This document shows, one piece after another, positions 10,901-20,448 of a stretch of 64,000 nucleotides of DNA. Source of the DNA: Salvelinus alpinus (Eukaryota > Chordata > Actinopteri > Salmoniformes > Salmonidae); assembly GCF_045679555.1 (NCBI RefSeq), contig NC_092092.1:23488969-23552968 (forward strand), read 5' to 3'. A program made the position numbers and the translations under genes. Each line of letters opens with the position of its first letter. Position 1 is the first letter of the stretch. Under the pieces are notes generated by a model. It searched no databases. It was not told the DNA's origin and saw only the letters and a list, made by a program, of their open reading frames with translations.

Positions 10901-13900
10901 GTGGTAGGATTGATTATAGATATTAGCTACTGTAACAGTGGTGGTAGGCTTGATTATAGATATTAGCTACTGAAACAGTGGTGGTAGGATTGATTATAGA
11001 TATTAGCTACTGTAACAGTGGTGGTAGGATTGATTATAGATATTAGCTACTGTAACAGTGGTGGTAGGATTGATTATAGATATTAGCTTCTGTAACAGTG
11101 GTGGTAGGATTGATTATAGATATTAGCTACTGTAACAGTTGTGGTAGGATTGATTATAGATATTAGCTACTGTAACAGTGGTGGTAGTGGTGGTAGGATT
11201 GATTATACACTGAACCAAAATATAAATGTAACATGCAACAATTTCAAAGATTTTAATGAGTTACAGTTCATATAAGGAAATTGATGAAGGAATTTGTTTC
11301 CTATATGTTCATTAACCAATTTAATTATACAAAGCAAACACTCTGTCCATTTCTAAGAATTTGTAAGATCCTTATTTGCATAAAATGGACATAGACCCGT
11401 GTCCAAATGAATCAATAGCGTTTATTCTCGAGAGATCTCCCCTCCAAAAACCATGTACATCACATTATATATTACACACAGCGTCATAGCTAAGAAAAGG
11501 TCCCGCCTCTTCTCCAACTAGGACAAAGCTGACCAAAAGTTCATTCCAACACACTAATGCACATACATTTACACACTATTATCTTGATTATCTCCTGAAA
11601 TCTCACCACAGTTTATTACCCTTTAGCTGACAGTTCCAGCCCCCCCCCCCGGATACGGAAAACCTAGAGTGGCTCTTGCTGTCTTCCCTTATCTCTACAG
11701 ACTTATAGCTGGTCTCAAACATAGGTTAATGATCCACTTAGTTTTCTTTAGACACACACAGACATTCCTTTCTCCCCCCCCTACATGCTACATAATCTCT
11801 TTCTTATGAACTAACATTATTCATCAATATAGAAAAACAGGGTAGAATTCAATTAGTTATAGTTAAATGAGTTAAATGTATACATCATTTAGTCATTTAT
11901 TCATAAAATTCATAACAGAAATCAGTCTATTTAAATAAATTCATTAGGCCCTAATATATGGATTTCACGTGACTGGGATTACAGATATGCATCTGTTGCT
12001 CACAGATACCTTGAAATAAAGGTAGGAGTGTGAATCAGAAAACCAGTCAGTATCTGGTGTGACCACACATCTTCTTAGCATAGAGTTGATCAGGCTGTTG
12101 ATTGTGGCCTGTGGAATGTTGTCCCACTCCTCTTCAATGGCTGTGCGAAGTTGCTGGATATTGGCAGGAACTGGAACATGCTGTCGATTCAGAGCATTTT
12201 AAACATGCTCAATGAGTGACGTGTCTGAGGATGCAGGCCATGGAAGAACTGGGACATTTTCAGCTTCTAGGAATTGTGTACAGATCCTTGTGACATGGGA
12301 CCGTGCATTATAATGCTGAAACATGAGGTGATGGCTGCGGATGAATGGCACGACAATGGGCCTCAGGAGCTTGTCACGGTATCTCTGTGCATTCAAATTG
12401 ACATGGATAAAATGGAATTGTGTTCGTGGTCTGTAACTTATGCTTGCCCACACCATAACCCCACCGCCACCATGGGACACTCTGTTCACAATGTTGACAT
12501 AAGCAAACCGCTCAACCAAATGACACCATACACGCTATCTGCCTGGTACAGTTGAAACCAGGATTCTTCCGTGAAGCGCACACTTCTCCAACGTGCCAGT
12601 GGCCATCGATGGTATGCATTTGCCCACTGAAGTCGGTTACTACTCCAAACTGCGCTCAGGTCAATACCCAGGTGAGGACCACGAGCACGCAGATGAGCTT
12701 CCCTGAGACGGTTTCTGACAGTTTGTGCAGAAATTCTTCGTTTGTGCAAACCCAGAGTTTCATCAGCTGTCCAGGTGGCTGGTCTCAGATGATCCTGCAG
12801 GTAAATAATCCAGATGTGGAGGTCCTGGGTTGGCGTGGTTACACGTGGTCTGCGGTTGTGAGGCCGGTTGGACATACTGCCAAATTCTCTAAAACAACGT
12901 TGGAGGCGGGTTATGGTAGAGAAATTAACATTAAATTATCTGGCAACAGCTGTGGTGGACATTCCTGCAGTCAGTATGCCAATTGCACGCTCCCTCAAAA
13001 CTTGAGACATCTGTGGCATTGTTGTGCACATTTTAGAGTGACCTTTTATTGTCCCCAGTACAAGGTGCACCTGTGTAATGATCATGCTGTTTGACCAGCT
13101 TCTTGATATGCCACATCTGTCAGGTGGATGGATTATCTTGGCAAAGGAGAAATGCTCACTAACAGGGATATAAACAAATTTGTGCACAAAATTTGAGAAA
13201 TAAGCTTTATGGAACATTTCTGTGATATTTTCTTTCAGCTCATGAAACATGGGATCAACAATTTACATGTTGCGTTTTATATTTTTGTTTAGTGTAGATA
13301 TGAGCTACTATAACTGGTGGTAGGTTTGATTTATAGCTATTAGCTACTATGTCTGTGGTGACTATCCTTAGATGAGGCCCCAAAAGCAACTTCCAGACAT
13401 TGTGGCTCCAAAGTTGTCTTTGAAACCAATAGAAGTCAAAATCATGTAGGGGAAACCCTACCTTGTGTGTACACTCAGCGGGGAACTGTTTTTCTGAACT
13501 GAACTTGGCTCATCCTCTTGTTTAGGCATCCTGGGTATCCCTGTTTCGTTTTCTGAGAGAGCTGGTCTTGGGAATCTGCAGCAGGCGTGGCCAGAGCATC
13601 CAGTCCAGACCACGGATAACACATCCCGGTGAGAGACCCATTCATTTTACTAATGAAACATGTTGAGGTTCGAGTGTCGGTGAACAATGCACACATATTT
13701 ACATCAACGAAGTCCATTCGTGCTAATAATGCCACATTAATAGGTCATTCTGCCCAGTTAGTGGGTAATCACTGTTCAATATACTTTATCTACAAAACAT
13801 TTTTATATGCTTATTCTATTTGTTTAGGCTAATGTTTAAAAAAAATCCATGGCAACATGGATCTTCCTCAAAGTTATGCTGCAATGTTGGTTGATTACTG

Positions 13901-16045
13901 AGGCAAAGACATTGCTACTCTTTGCCACGCTCGGAGAGTCAGCCTATCATTATTATCCATATGTTCTGAATAAAAGGAAAGAATTATAGTTGAGAGAATG
14001 TGTACTCTACCATGTAGGACTGTTGGTGCCCCTTGTGGGGGAACATTACCCAGTAGTCTCTACAGTCTATAATAAGATCCATCTGGGCCTCAGTCCATTG
14101 GCAAAGTTCCAGTGGAAGATCATTTTGGCTCCTCAAGATGCTTTGTCATAACAAGAATAATTCTGGGTTTCTTTTTATAGGATGTGATCTATATTAGGTA
14201 ACATAACAAGACAACCAAATTATAACATCCCAGGACCAGCCTGTTAAAGTCCTCAACCCCCACTGCTCATCTGGCATCCAGCGTACTGTGGTTCTCTTTG
14301 GAGATGAAAAGAACCCGGACGAAAAATGTTCTCCATCTGTTTGTTCTCTTGACATTGAACAACACGTGAAATATGAACTACATTTTGTTTAGCTTTGGTT
14401 GGTTTTGCTTGGGCTGCTATGATTTTACTTGTAATGTCTGCTCTTTGTCCAAACACAGTATTTGAATTAATGTATGACACCCTATTTCTGTGGGCCACAA
14501 ATACTATGAGATATTGAGTGTGGAAAGGGGGCTTAAGTTTGGAATAAGCGACTAGTTCTGTAAACAAAATCTAACAACTCAAAATAAGTGTTGAAGTATA
14601 GATGGGAGTGGGAACTTGTCCAAAACTGTCATGCTTACTAGGGCCAGGACGATAGCAGGATGTCGATACTCTTTAGGATCGTAGCAAGGAAACAAAACAC
14701 GAAGCTGATTTAAATTATTTAGGAAAACAGGCCTAATGTTGGAAACAGACATCGTTATGTTGTCATCCAGTCACGTGTATTTATTTTCCAAGCTATAGCG
14801 CACAATATTTGACATACAGCAGGTTTTTAAACGGAACAAAGACTTTCGTCTGCTTCGTGTTTTCATTTTTGCCATGGAAAAAATATTGAGATATTGGTAT
14901 CGTCACAGCCCAACAATAAACCCTACAATGGTTTTCAGTAAAAAATTGTTATGGTCCCAGAATATTGAGTTCCTCTGAGGTGAAACAAACATTCTGACCC
15001 TAATAACATAATGAGGCCCCTCTAATCATTAGAGTGGCTAAGTAAAAACAAGACAAAAACAGAGCCACCACGACCATGCGTGTGTGTGAGGCCGATGTTT
15101 AAGAACTGGCTTTTTTTATTTTTTATTGTCTCCTTGCCAATGTTCATTTTAAGTCTCTGTCTTTCATACAAGTATTGTCCTGAGTTTATAGATCCCATAT
15201 GCTGCAAAAAAAGTTTTTTACTCCTTTTATTCAGTGTACACAAAGGTATGTCTTCAATTTATGTCTTAGACTCAACCAGTAATCATTACCCAAGGGTTGT
15301 GGGGAGATGGTGGTGGCGCTTTGCGAGCACAGAATTGTATGGTTTGTGTTTGGAGTGATTCTTAATGTTTCGTCTCCACAGCGAAATATTTATACCAAGT
15401 CTCTGAAACTCATAATTAAAAGAGCATTTAAATATTTTGTGTGGTGTTTTCCTCAGGGAAGCATGTGGATCACAGCGAGCAGTGGAGGCAAAGAGGAGCC
15501 CCATCGGGACAGCATGGTCCCTCTCCTCAACACTACAGACCCCAGACCAGATCCCCATCAGGACAGCATGGTCTCTCTCCTCAACACTACAGACCCCAGA
15601 CCAGATCCCCATCAGGACAGCATGGTCCCTCTCCTCAACACTACAGACCCCAGACCAGATCCCCATCAGGACAGCATGGTCCCTCTCCTCAACACTACAG
15701 ACCCCAGACCAGATCCCCATCAGGACAGCATTGTCCCTCTCCTCAACACTACAGACCCCAGAGCAGAGGTCCTAGAGCACAGGCACATGGTAGGCTACAG
15801 ACAGGCCACTAGCTGCAGGTTGCTGCCTGGGCCAGGGCGTAGTGCCATTGAGGTTTATTCCAACCAGCCAACAACAAAGCAGTAGCAACCTAATTTGATT
15901 CTGTTGTTGGTTGAATGACTTTCAACCAGCTGACTAAAACGTAATGTTTTTTTTAATGTTTTTGAATAACTGTTTTTCATAATCATATATCATTCATAAT
16001 TAATCATATTTTATATTTTTCACAGAACATAACAGACCAAGATGA
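3934..16045 (+). CDS. fam120b: FAM120B, constitutive coactivator of PPAR-gamma (multi-exon gene)
   Basis: FAM120B is a nuclear coactivator of PPAR-gamma with an XPG/asteroid-like N-terminal domain. Coding exons by frame and GT/AG sites: 3934-4950, 5054-5234, 5366-5467, 5602-5762, 6200-6292, 10597-10803, 13526-13628, 15457-15789, 16026-16045; phases agree throughout and give about 738 residues. Recognition rests on blocks shared with the mammalian protein: the start MGVKG, GGQW (residues 66-69), FFFDG (91-95), EADYE (162-166), [18 protein letters not shown], and PRAVQLGS with NSACG. Mammalian FAM120B is about 910 residues and carries a long repeat between the first domain and the ECSNTLED block; here that repeat is absent and a different one lies near the C terminus. 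The ATG at 3934 was chosen because it follows an acceptor and starts the conserved MGVKG. The gene end is uncertain: reading through the last donor stops at 15812 instead. Confidence 0.92.
6293..8221. other. FAM120B intron, first part, no further feature seen
   Basis: Ordinary intronic sequence between the exon ending at 6292 (AGG|GTGAGT) and the foldback element at 8230. A pyrimidine-rich CTCTCTC run lies near 8010-8040. No exon is needed here, because phase 0 at 6292 joins directly to phase 0 at 10597 and the joined protein is continuous with the family. Confidence 0.6.
8230..8399. mobile_element. hAT-like foldback MITE with 8-bp target duplication
   Basis: The element is almost entirely palindromic: GGGTTGTGAAATTCC at the left is mirrored by GGAATTTTGCAACCC at the right, and the arms continue inward through GGAGGATTCC. 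It ends in TAGGGTTG...CAACCCTG, like hAT termini. GTCATGAG occurs on both sides (8222-8229 and 8400-8407), an 8-bp duplication typical of hAT insertion. It has no coding capacity. It lies in a FAM120B intron. Confidence 0.8.
9043..9440 (+). repeat. 44-bp minisatellite, nine units
   Basis: Nine tandem copies of a 44-base unit beginning TGTTTGAATGGGGAGCAGGC, with variants only at a few positions (GGGGAG/GAGAGC, GGCGGC/GGCAGC, TCTCTG/TCCCTG). It lies in the FAM120B intron between 6292 and 10597. The high identity suggests recent expansion. Confidence 0.95.
9511..10290. mobile_element. Non-autonomous DNA element with long inverted arms
   Basis: About 160 bases at the left (ACTCCAGCATTTAGGATTTG... 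CACTTTATG) are repeated inverted at the right (CATAAAGTGCTTTC... CAAATCCAAAATGCTGGAGT). The central 440 bases are AT-rich and non-coding. I recall similar sequence as a dispersed repeat in salmonids; superfamily not assigned. It lies in the same FAM120B intron as the 44-bp array. Confidence 0.8.
10597..10803 (+). CDS. fam120b: FAM120B exon with the PRAVQLGS and NSACG blocks
   Basis: A 207-base exon, phase 0 on both sides, between CAATCTGCAG and GGCAAT|GTGAGT. It reads [20 protein letters not shown] followed by [13 protein letters not shown], then MPWNTFDG, closely matching the most conserved C-terminal block of the FAM120 family. It lies some 4.3 kb after the previous exon. Confidence 0.92.
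10826..11205 (+). repeat. 40-bp minisatellite interrupted by a Tc1-like element
   Basis: About nine copies of a 40-base unit, GTGGTAGGATTGATTATAGA followed by TATTAGCTACTGTAACAGTG. The array stops at 11207, where a Tc1-like transposon begins, and resumes in degenerate form at 13297-13350 (GATATGAGCTACTATAAC..., TAGCTATTAGCTACTATG). The transposon therefore landed inside the array. Confidence 0.92.
11208..13294 (-). mobile_element. Degenerate Tc1-like transposon in a FAM120B intron
   Basis: The left end CACTGAACCAAAATATAAA and the inverted right end CACTAAACAAAAATATAAAA are terminal repeats, with TA on each side (11206-11207, 13295-13296). Reading the - strand from 13250 to 12199 gives a broken transposase: a helix-turn-helix part ([19 protein letters not shown]), a middle part ([16 protein letters not shown], then [15 protein letters not shown]), and a DD34E core part ([21 protein letters not shown]) across shifted frames. 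It cannot make an active protein. A 636-bp LTR is inserted near its left end. Confidence 0.88.
11282..11917. mobile_element. Solo LTR nested in the Tc1-like element
   Basis: The segment begins TGATGAAGG and ends TTCATAACA, the TG...CA ends of long terminal repeats, and is flanked by GAAAT on both sides (11277-11281 and 11918-11922), a 5-bp target duplication. Removing it restores the continuity seen in the related Tc1-like copy at 41453. No internal retroviral or Gypsy coding sequence is present, so this is a solo LTR left after recombination. Orientation and family are not determined. Confidence 0.75.
13526..13628 (+). CDS. fam120b: FAM120B short exon, missed by simple ORF calling
   Basis: A 103-base exon bounded by CTCTTGTTTAG and CCCG|GTGAGA. 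It starts in phase 0, as the previous exon (ending 10803) requires, and reads [13 protein letters not shown] then VLGICSRRG, resembling the SWL..FHNLK..V...CS block of mammalian FAM120B. It leaves one base, G, which sets the frame of the next exon to [10 protein letters not shown]. That is decisive, because all three forward frames of the next exon are open. Confidence 0.75.
13630..15456. other. FAM120B intron before the repeat-coding exon
   Basis: AT-rich intron with no mobile element that I can delimit. It ends in a good acceptor, GTGGTGTTTTCCTCAG. Open frames here are short, hydrophobic or low-complexity, and lack splice support. Confidence 0.5.
15457..15789 (+). CDS. fam120b: FAM120B penultimate exon with an 18-residue coding minisatellite
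   Basis: The exon begins after GTTTTCCTCAG. In the frame set by the preceding exon it reads [14 protein letters not shown], similar to the HWDSHHTGRWRRQG stretch of the mammalian C terminus, then five units of [18 protein letters not shown] or close variants. The encoded tail is rich in Pro, Gln, Ser, His and Arg and is probably disordered. A donor at CACATG|GTAGGC lets it join the acceptor at 16025, giving a short ending AHEHNRPR-stop; without splicing the frame ends at 15812. Confidence 0.75.
15500..15770 (+). repeat. 54-bp minisatellite, about five units, inside coding exon
   Basis: The unit CCCCATCAGGACAGCATGGT... is 54 bases, a multiple of three, so copy-number change keeps the frame. 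Units differ by single bases, for example GGTCTCTCTC versus GGTCCCTCTC. The other two forward frames and one reverse frame are also open over the array, which gives spurious long ORFs of 112 to 192 codons. Confidence 0.9.
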
Positions 16046-16081
16046 ACATGTCCAAACAGAAGGAGATACCATCTGGCACCT
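16026..16081 (+). CDS. Candidate last exon of FAM120B
   Basis: TTTTTCACAG precedes it, and CACCTAG|GTGAGC would be a good donor if the exon continued. Joined to 15789 it gives EHNRPR and a stop at 16043-16045. A second acceptor, AACAG at 16035, would instead skip the stop and give [16 protein letters not shown] with phase 1 at 16081. The sequence alone cannot decide between these ends. Confidence 0.4.
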
Positions 16082-19000
16082 AGGTGAGCGTCTGCGTTTG
16101 TTATACTGTTGCATGAGCAAGCTGCATCCATTCATTCTGCATTGCCTTGAGAAAAAGAAAATATTCTGATTTGTCTTGCCCCTCTGGTTTTAATGTAGGT
16201 GGCAGAACCCCCATCTTGATTTCCCCTGACTGTCAGTGTTGAGTGGACATGCCTTGCTGGGACCATCTTACAGAATTGCCCTGTTAAGAGCAGCACAGCC
16301 CAACACACTCAGGGGATATGTCTGATATTAGGCCGACTTGTGTTGAACTTTGTGAACACAGTTTGTGTTACCATAACCTCACTATCAGTTGGATTGGCTT
16401 GGAGAAATGTAGGTCATGTAACTGTATGAGATATTGGTTGCAATAGGAGAGGATATGCGTCACAAGGAGAGGAATAAGGGCTTAGTAGGATGTTTTTTTA
16501 TTTTTTACTAACTGTTTGAGGTACAGGAATGTAACAAGTGAAAGAAGACCTGAGGGAGCAGTTACATTTCACTTGGTTTAGCATCTGAAATCCCAAAGTA
16601 TGTATTGACATACCAAAATAACAAGGGATAGGTGACAGTGGGGGTAAGTTGAGCCAAAGAGGTAAGTTGAGTCTCCCTTTTTTCTAGGAAACCAGACACA
16701 AAATGTGTCATTTGACCAAATGTTTAGGAAGAGGTCATCATTTAATGGAGTCTGTGAGGGAAGAAACCACATGGAAAAAGTGGTAAGCAAGTTGGGTCCT
16801 CCAAAAATATTTTCACCAAGTCAAATTTATTTAATGTGTTAGGTTTAGATATAAGCATCATGTAACTTCTAACTAGATACTTTTAAGATGGTTTCATACG
16901 TCAGTTGAGGTCTGTATAAGCTTCAATATGAGGTCCTAAACCTAGCATAAAAGTGCATCCTTGTAGCTATGTGGGCTAATATAGTCAAAATGTTTGCGTT
17001 GTGGTAAATTGAGGCAATGGCCAGTTGAGCAAATGTAAGTATTTTCTTCCCTGGCGTAATGCAAGGCATTATCGCTGGGATATGAGATAACAACAAGGCC
17101 TGGCCTATGTTTAAAGTGTTTTAACAAGTACAAAGTGTATGTTAGGTGCTAAACCTGTGTTTTAAAATATGCTTTAAATTATTTTAAAGCGACTGTGATT
17201 GGGTTGAATTGTGTTTGGGAAATAAAAATAGACATTGTTTTATAAGGGTAGTGGTAATATTTAATTTGGTACAGAAATGTGTAGGCGGCTTAACTTTACC
17301 CTGTCCTGTGGCTCAACTTACCCCATACCCGGGGTAAATTGTGCCAAGAGAGCACTTTGTTTTTGACAAATTATTACATTTTTACATGAATTCTGATTAT
17401 TTCCATGGATACACAATCTCCTGAAATATATGTAGATCATTGTTTGAAAGAACACGGTATTTCCCTTGATAGCGATGCTGAATAAATGTTTAAAAATGGC
17501 TCAACTGACACCACTTTCTTACCCCTACATTTTCTCCCTTTGCTAGGATGTTAGTCTGGGGCCAGTGGGATCTGAGGTAGTGTTCAAGTTACTCTGAATC
17601 TGAGCAAACTCCAAAGCATCACTTCAGAGATGTGGTGAGAGATTACTTGACTTTGTTGATGTATTTATATCAAGTATCACTTAGGGTATTTTATAATTTC
17701 AATGTAATTTACTGTGTGATTATTCACGCAGATGTGATTGTCATCATTTTCAAAATGTCACATTTCAAAAGAAGTCATAGACCCTGAACAAGAGCAACAT
17801 CCAATGCTATCAAGAGCAACATCCAATGCTATCAAGAGCAACATCCAATGCTATCAAAATCAACTGCCATGCTCCACTGCCATTATCAGTGTTTAGAATG
17901 CTGCCACATTCCCACAGAGAAGGCAGCGAGCAGCGCTAGGCTTACACTCGGAGAATCTCTGGGGCTGCCCATGGGGAGAGAGTGTTTGGGTCTATCCGAG
18001 CTGGGTGATGACATGCATGGTGTACCAAGCATGGCCTCCCTATTCCTGACAAGGAGAACACCTGCTACAAGTGGTAATTCACCACATTCCCTGGCCAAAG
18101 TGGTCAAAGCACAGCTCTTTCCTCTTATCTGCAGAAAATGAAGCACATGCTAAAATGAAAAACAAAGCAATATAAACAGATGTCTTGACCTTGGCGGCAG
18201 AGCAACATATAGACTGAGCAGGAAAGGGATCCGATCGATTTCTACAGAAAAAATGAGTAAAGGTTGTTGATACGGTGATGTCACAGGGTTCAGTATGATA
18301 CTGAGATAGATGGGCTTTTAGACAAAATACAATGAAAGTCCTATGAAGTCACCATGAAAGGAAACTGCTGGTTAGAGCACTACTGCACAAGCCTTTTTCA
18401 TATAATCTGATTATGGAAAACAGTGGACTGAATCCATGAGTAACCTACAGGGGTTTGTCTTAGCTGCGATTAGTATGATGTCAAAGGTGTAGCAGCAGGT
18501 AGCCTAGGTAGCCAATCTTCCGACCATTAGCCGGAAGATTGCTGGTTCAGATGTGGAGTTATGGAAGATTAATTTTGGTACCAAGGTCTTTAAATCTGGC
18601 CCCCATAAACCATGCTAAATGAAGCATATATGTGCATGTAAGTTAAAAAGCAGCCTAGAAAGAGGCAAAGGAGCTTCAACAGCAACACATCTTCCCTTTT
18701 GAGTTTCACAGTCCCCAATTACCCATTTAATTATGGCATGGCTTCATGTGCCCTAATGGTAAATATAGTCTCTTTGCCCCAGAGGCTCTGTGGTTGTGGT
18801 CAAGGCCAAGTGGGCCAGAACTGAAGGTGCCGCGTGGGGGCTGTGGTGGCTGAATGCGTGACGGGCGGGGCGCACCCATCCTCATGGCCATAACAGGGAG
18901 CAAGTCGCCTGTTGTGCGCCAGGCCGGGGGAGAGACAGGAGTGCAAGAGCGGCGGGTCTCTGCCACAGGAACCAGAGGACTTGGCACACTGTCATCTCTG

Positions 19001-20202
19001 TTTCCTCTATGGAACAGAAGGATGGGTGGGGCCTGCAGGCACGGCGGCACAGCCAACCGTTCCAGAGCCCCGAGACTGCTGTACCCAAAGAAATGAAAGC
19101 CTGCACACTGCTGTTTTCAGTTTGACTTTGTGTTTTGGCGGTTGGGTGTGGGAAGAGAGGGGAGGGGGGATAGTGAAGATGGTAGCATGTGCCAAAAACT
19201 GTGAAAGGGCCTTTACTGCAGTTGGTTGGCTACTCTCGATTGTCATTATCAAGGTGTTGATTACAAGTACCCGTTAGTTGTGGCTTGAATTTAACATTTT
19301 GTGTGTATGTTTAGAAAATATAAACAATCAAAATGTCAATAAATGTTTACTTATAGTGTTGGTGATAATTATAGAATGTCCAATCTGTTTTCTATAATAA
19401 GCCCCTTTAGGACTGCCTATAACTTGAGTCAAAACACAGTAGTTTACAAATAAAAAATGACGCGCTGCTGGGATAGGACAACTATAGAATACTACAATAG
19501 TAAAAAAAACAAAATAGTTTGAAATGGCAAGAGCCAAAGTGAGCAAATATAGCCAGGGATATTTACAGCCTGAACAATAAATAGACACCTTTCTTTAAAA
19601 AGTCTGGAACCGGTCCCAGATTTGTTGATGCTGCATTTGTGGATGGACTTCCGCAAAGTCAAAAACCAATGGAGAAGAAAAAAAGAACACAACCTAAAGA
19701 GCGTGCACGTAGTGTGCTGGCTGGATGTTGGCATATATTTAGTGGGTTGAGGTGAGTGTGAGTGCTAGTCTGCCTTTGTGCATGTCAAGTAAACAGTATC
19801 ATGCCCTCGCCAACACTGTAGCCCATAGCTTTCAGTATTCTCTTTGTTGTATTTGGAATCTAAGCCCATTTAGAGCCATTATTTAAAACAAAAAGGACTG
19901 CCGATGGCTCCAATTGTTCATATGATGACAGTTAAGTGTGAACTGTAATACGAAATAGCTTGAGTAATAGTATTGACTTTGAAACCAGCTCTTTTAATAG
20001 CTCTGTATTGTCTGCCTGACAACAGTAAGCATGGTTTAGTTGGTGTTAATGTGACAACTCACTTTAGAAGGATGCCCTACTACCATTGAATTCAATGTAT
20101 GTTGGTTAAATCGTGTCCTAGGAAGGAACTAAAAGAGAGAGGACATTCTTAACAAACCATGGGAATTGGTTAAGTCACCTGTTGCTTTGAACAAAGTCAC
20201 CC
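16082..20202. other. Gene-poor region with one GGGGTAAGTTGAGC-type repeat and a 22-bp triplication
   Basis: Between about 16635 and 17520 lies a sequence with GGGGTAAGTTGAGCC at the left and GGCTCAACTTACCCC plus CTTACCCCTAC at the right, so it looks like a DNA-element remnant with inverted termini; part of it recurs at 42405-42600. A 22-base unit AGAGCAACATCCAATGCTATCA occurs three times perfectly at 17791-17856. The GC-rich part near 18750-19110 has several short open frames on both strands but no splice sites or recognisable motifs. Confidence 0.55.
17791..17856 (+). repeat. 22-bp perfect triplication
   Basis: AGAGCAACATCCAATGCTAT plus CA occurs three times without a mismatch, so the duplication is recent. 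Confidence 0.9.
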
Positions 20203-20448
20203 TACGGATGTAGGATCTTAATTTGAGCCAGTTTGCTACAGCAGGAAAATAATCCCGCAGTATCAGTAAATGTGTATTAGAATTAATGGACATTTTTGTA
20301 GGGGTTGATACATTTTTCCTAAGGGATAATCAAGTCTGAAATTCCAAAGTGGAAATTACAAACTTCAGAAGCCTTTTTAAACCTCAGATCGACAACAAGT
20401 TTTAAATTCCCTGCAACAGGTTGATCAAATGAAGATCATACATCTGTA
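20203..20448. mobile_element. Small MITE with TA target duplication
   Basis: The left end GGATGTAGGATCTTAATTTGA is mirrored at the right by TCAAATGAAGATCATACATC, and both ends are flanked by TA (20203-20204 and 20447-20448). The 240-base length without coding sequence fits a non-autonomous Tc1/mariner-type element. I recall the same repeat as common in salmonid genomes. Confidence 0.75.

Noticed and set aside
15286-15720. 144-codon reverse-strand ORF with [17 protein letters not shown] repeats
   Set aside because: Shadow of the 54-bp coding minisatellite; the unit length is divisible by three.
15307-15885. 192-codon [14 protein letters not shown]...[18 protein letters not shown]
   Set aside because: It is the wrong frame of the FAM120B repeat exon. 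The exon at 13526-13628 leaves one base and fixes the frame to [10 protein letters not shown], which also matches the family C terminus.
16688-16782. Exon-like segment GNQTQNVSFDQMFRKR with good splice sites
   Set aside because: It lies inside a dispersed repeat, so I list it as an exonisation candidate and not as a FAM120B exon.
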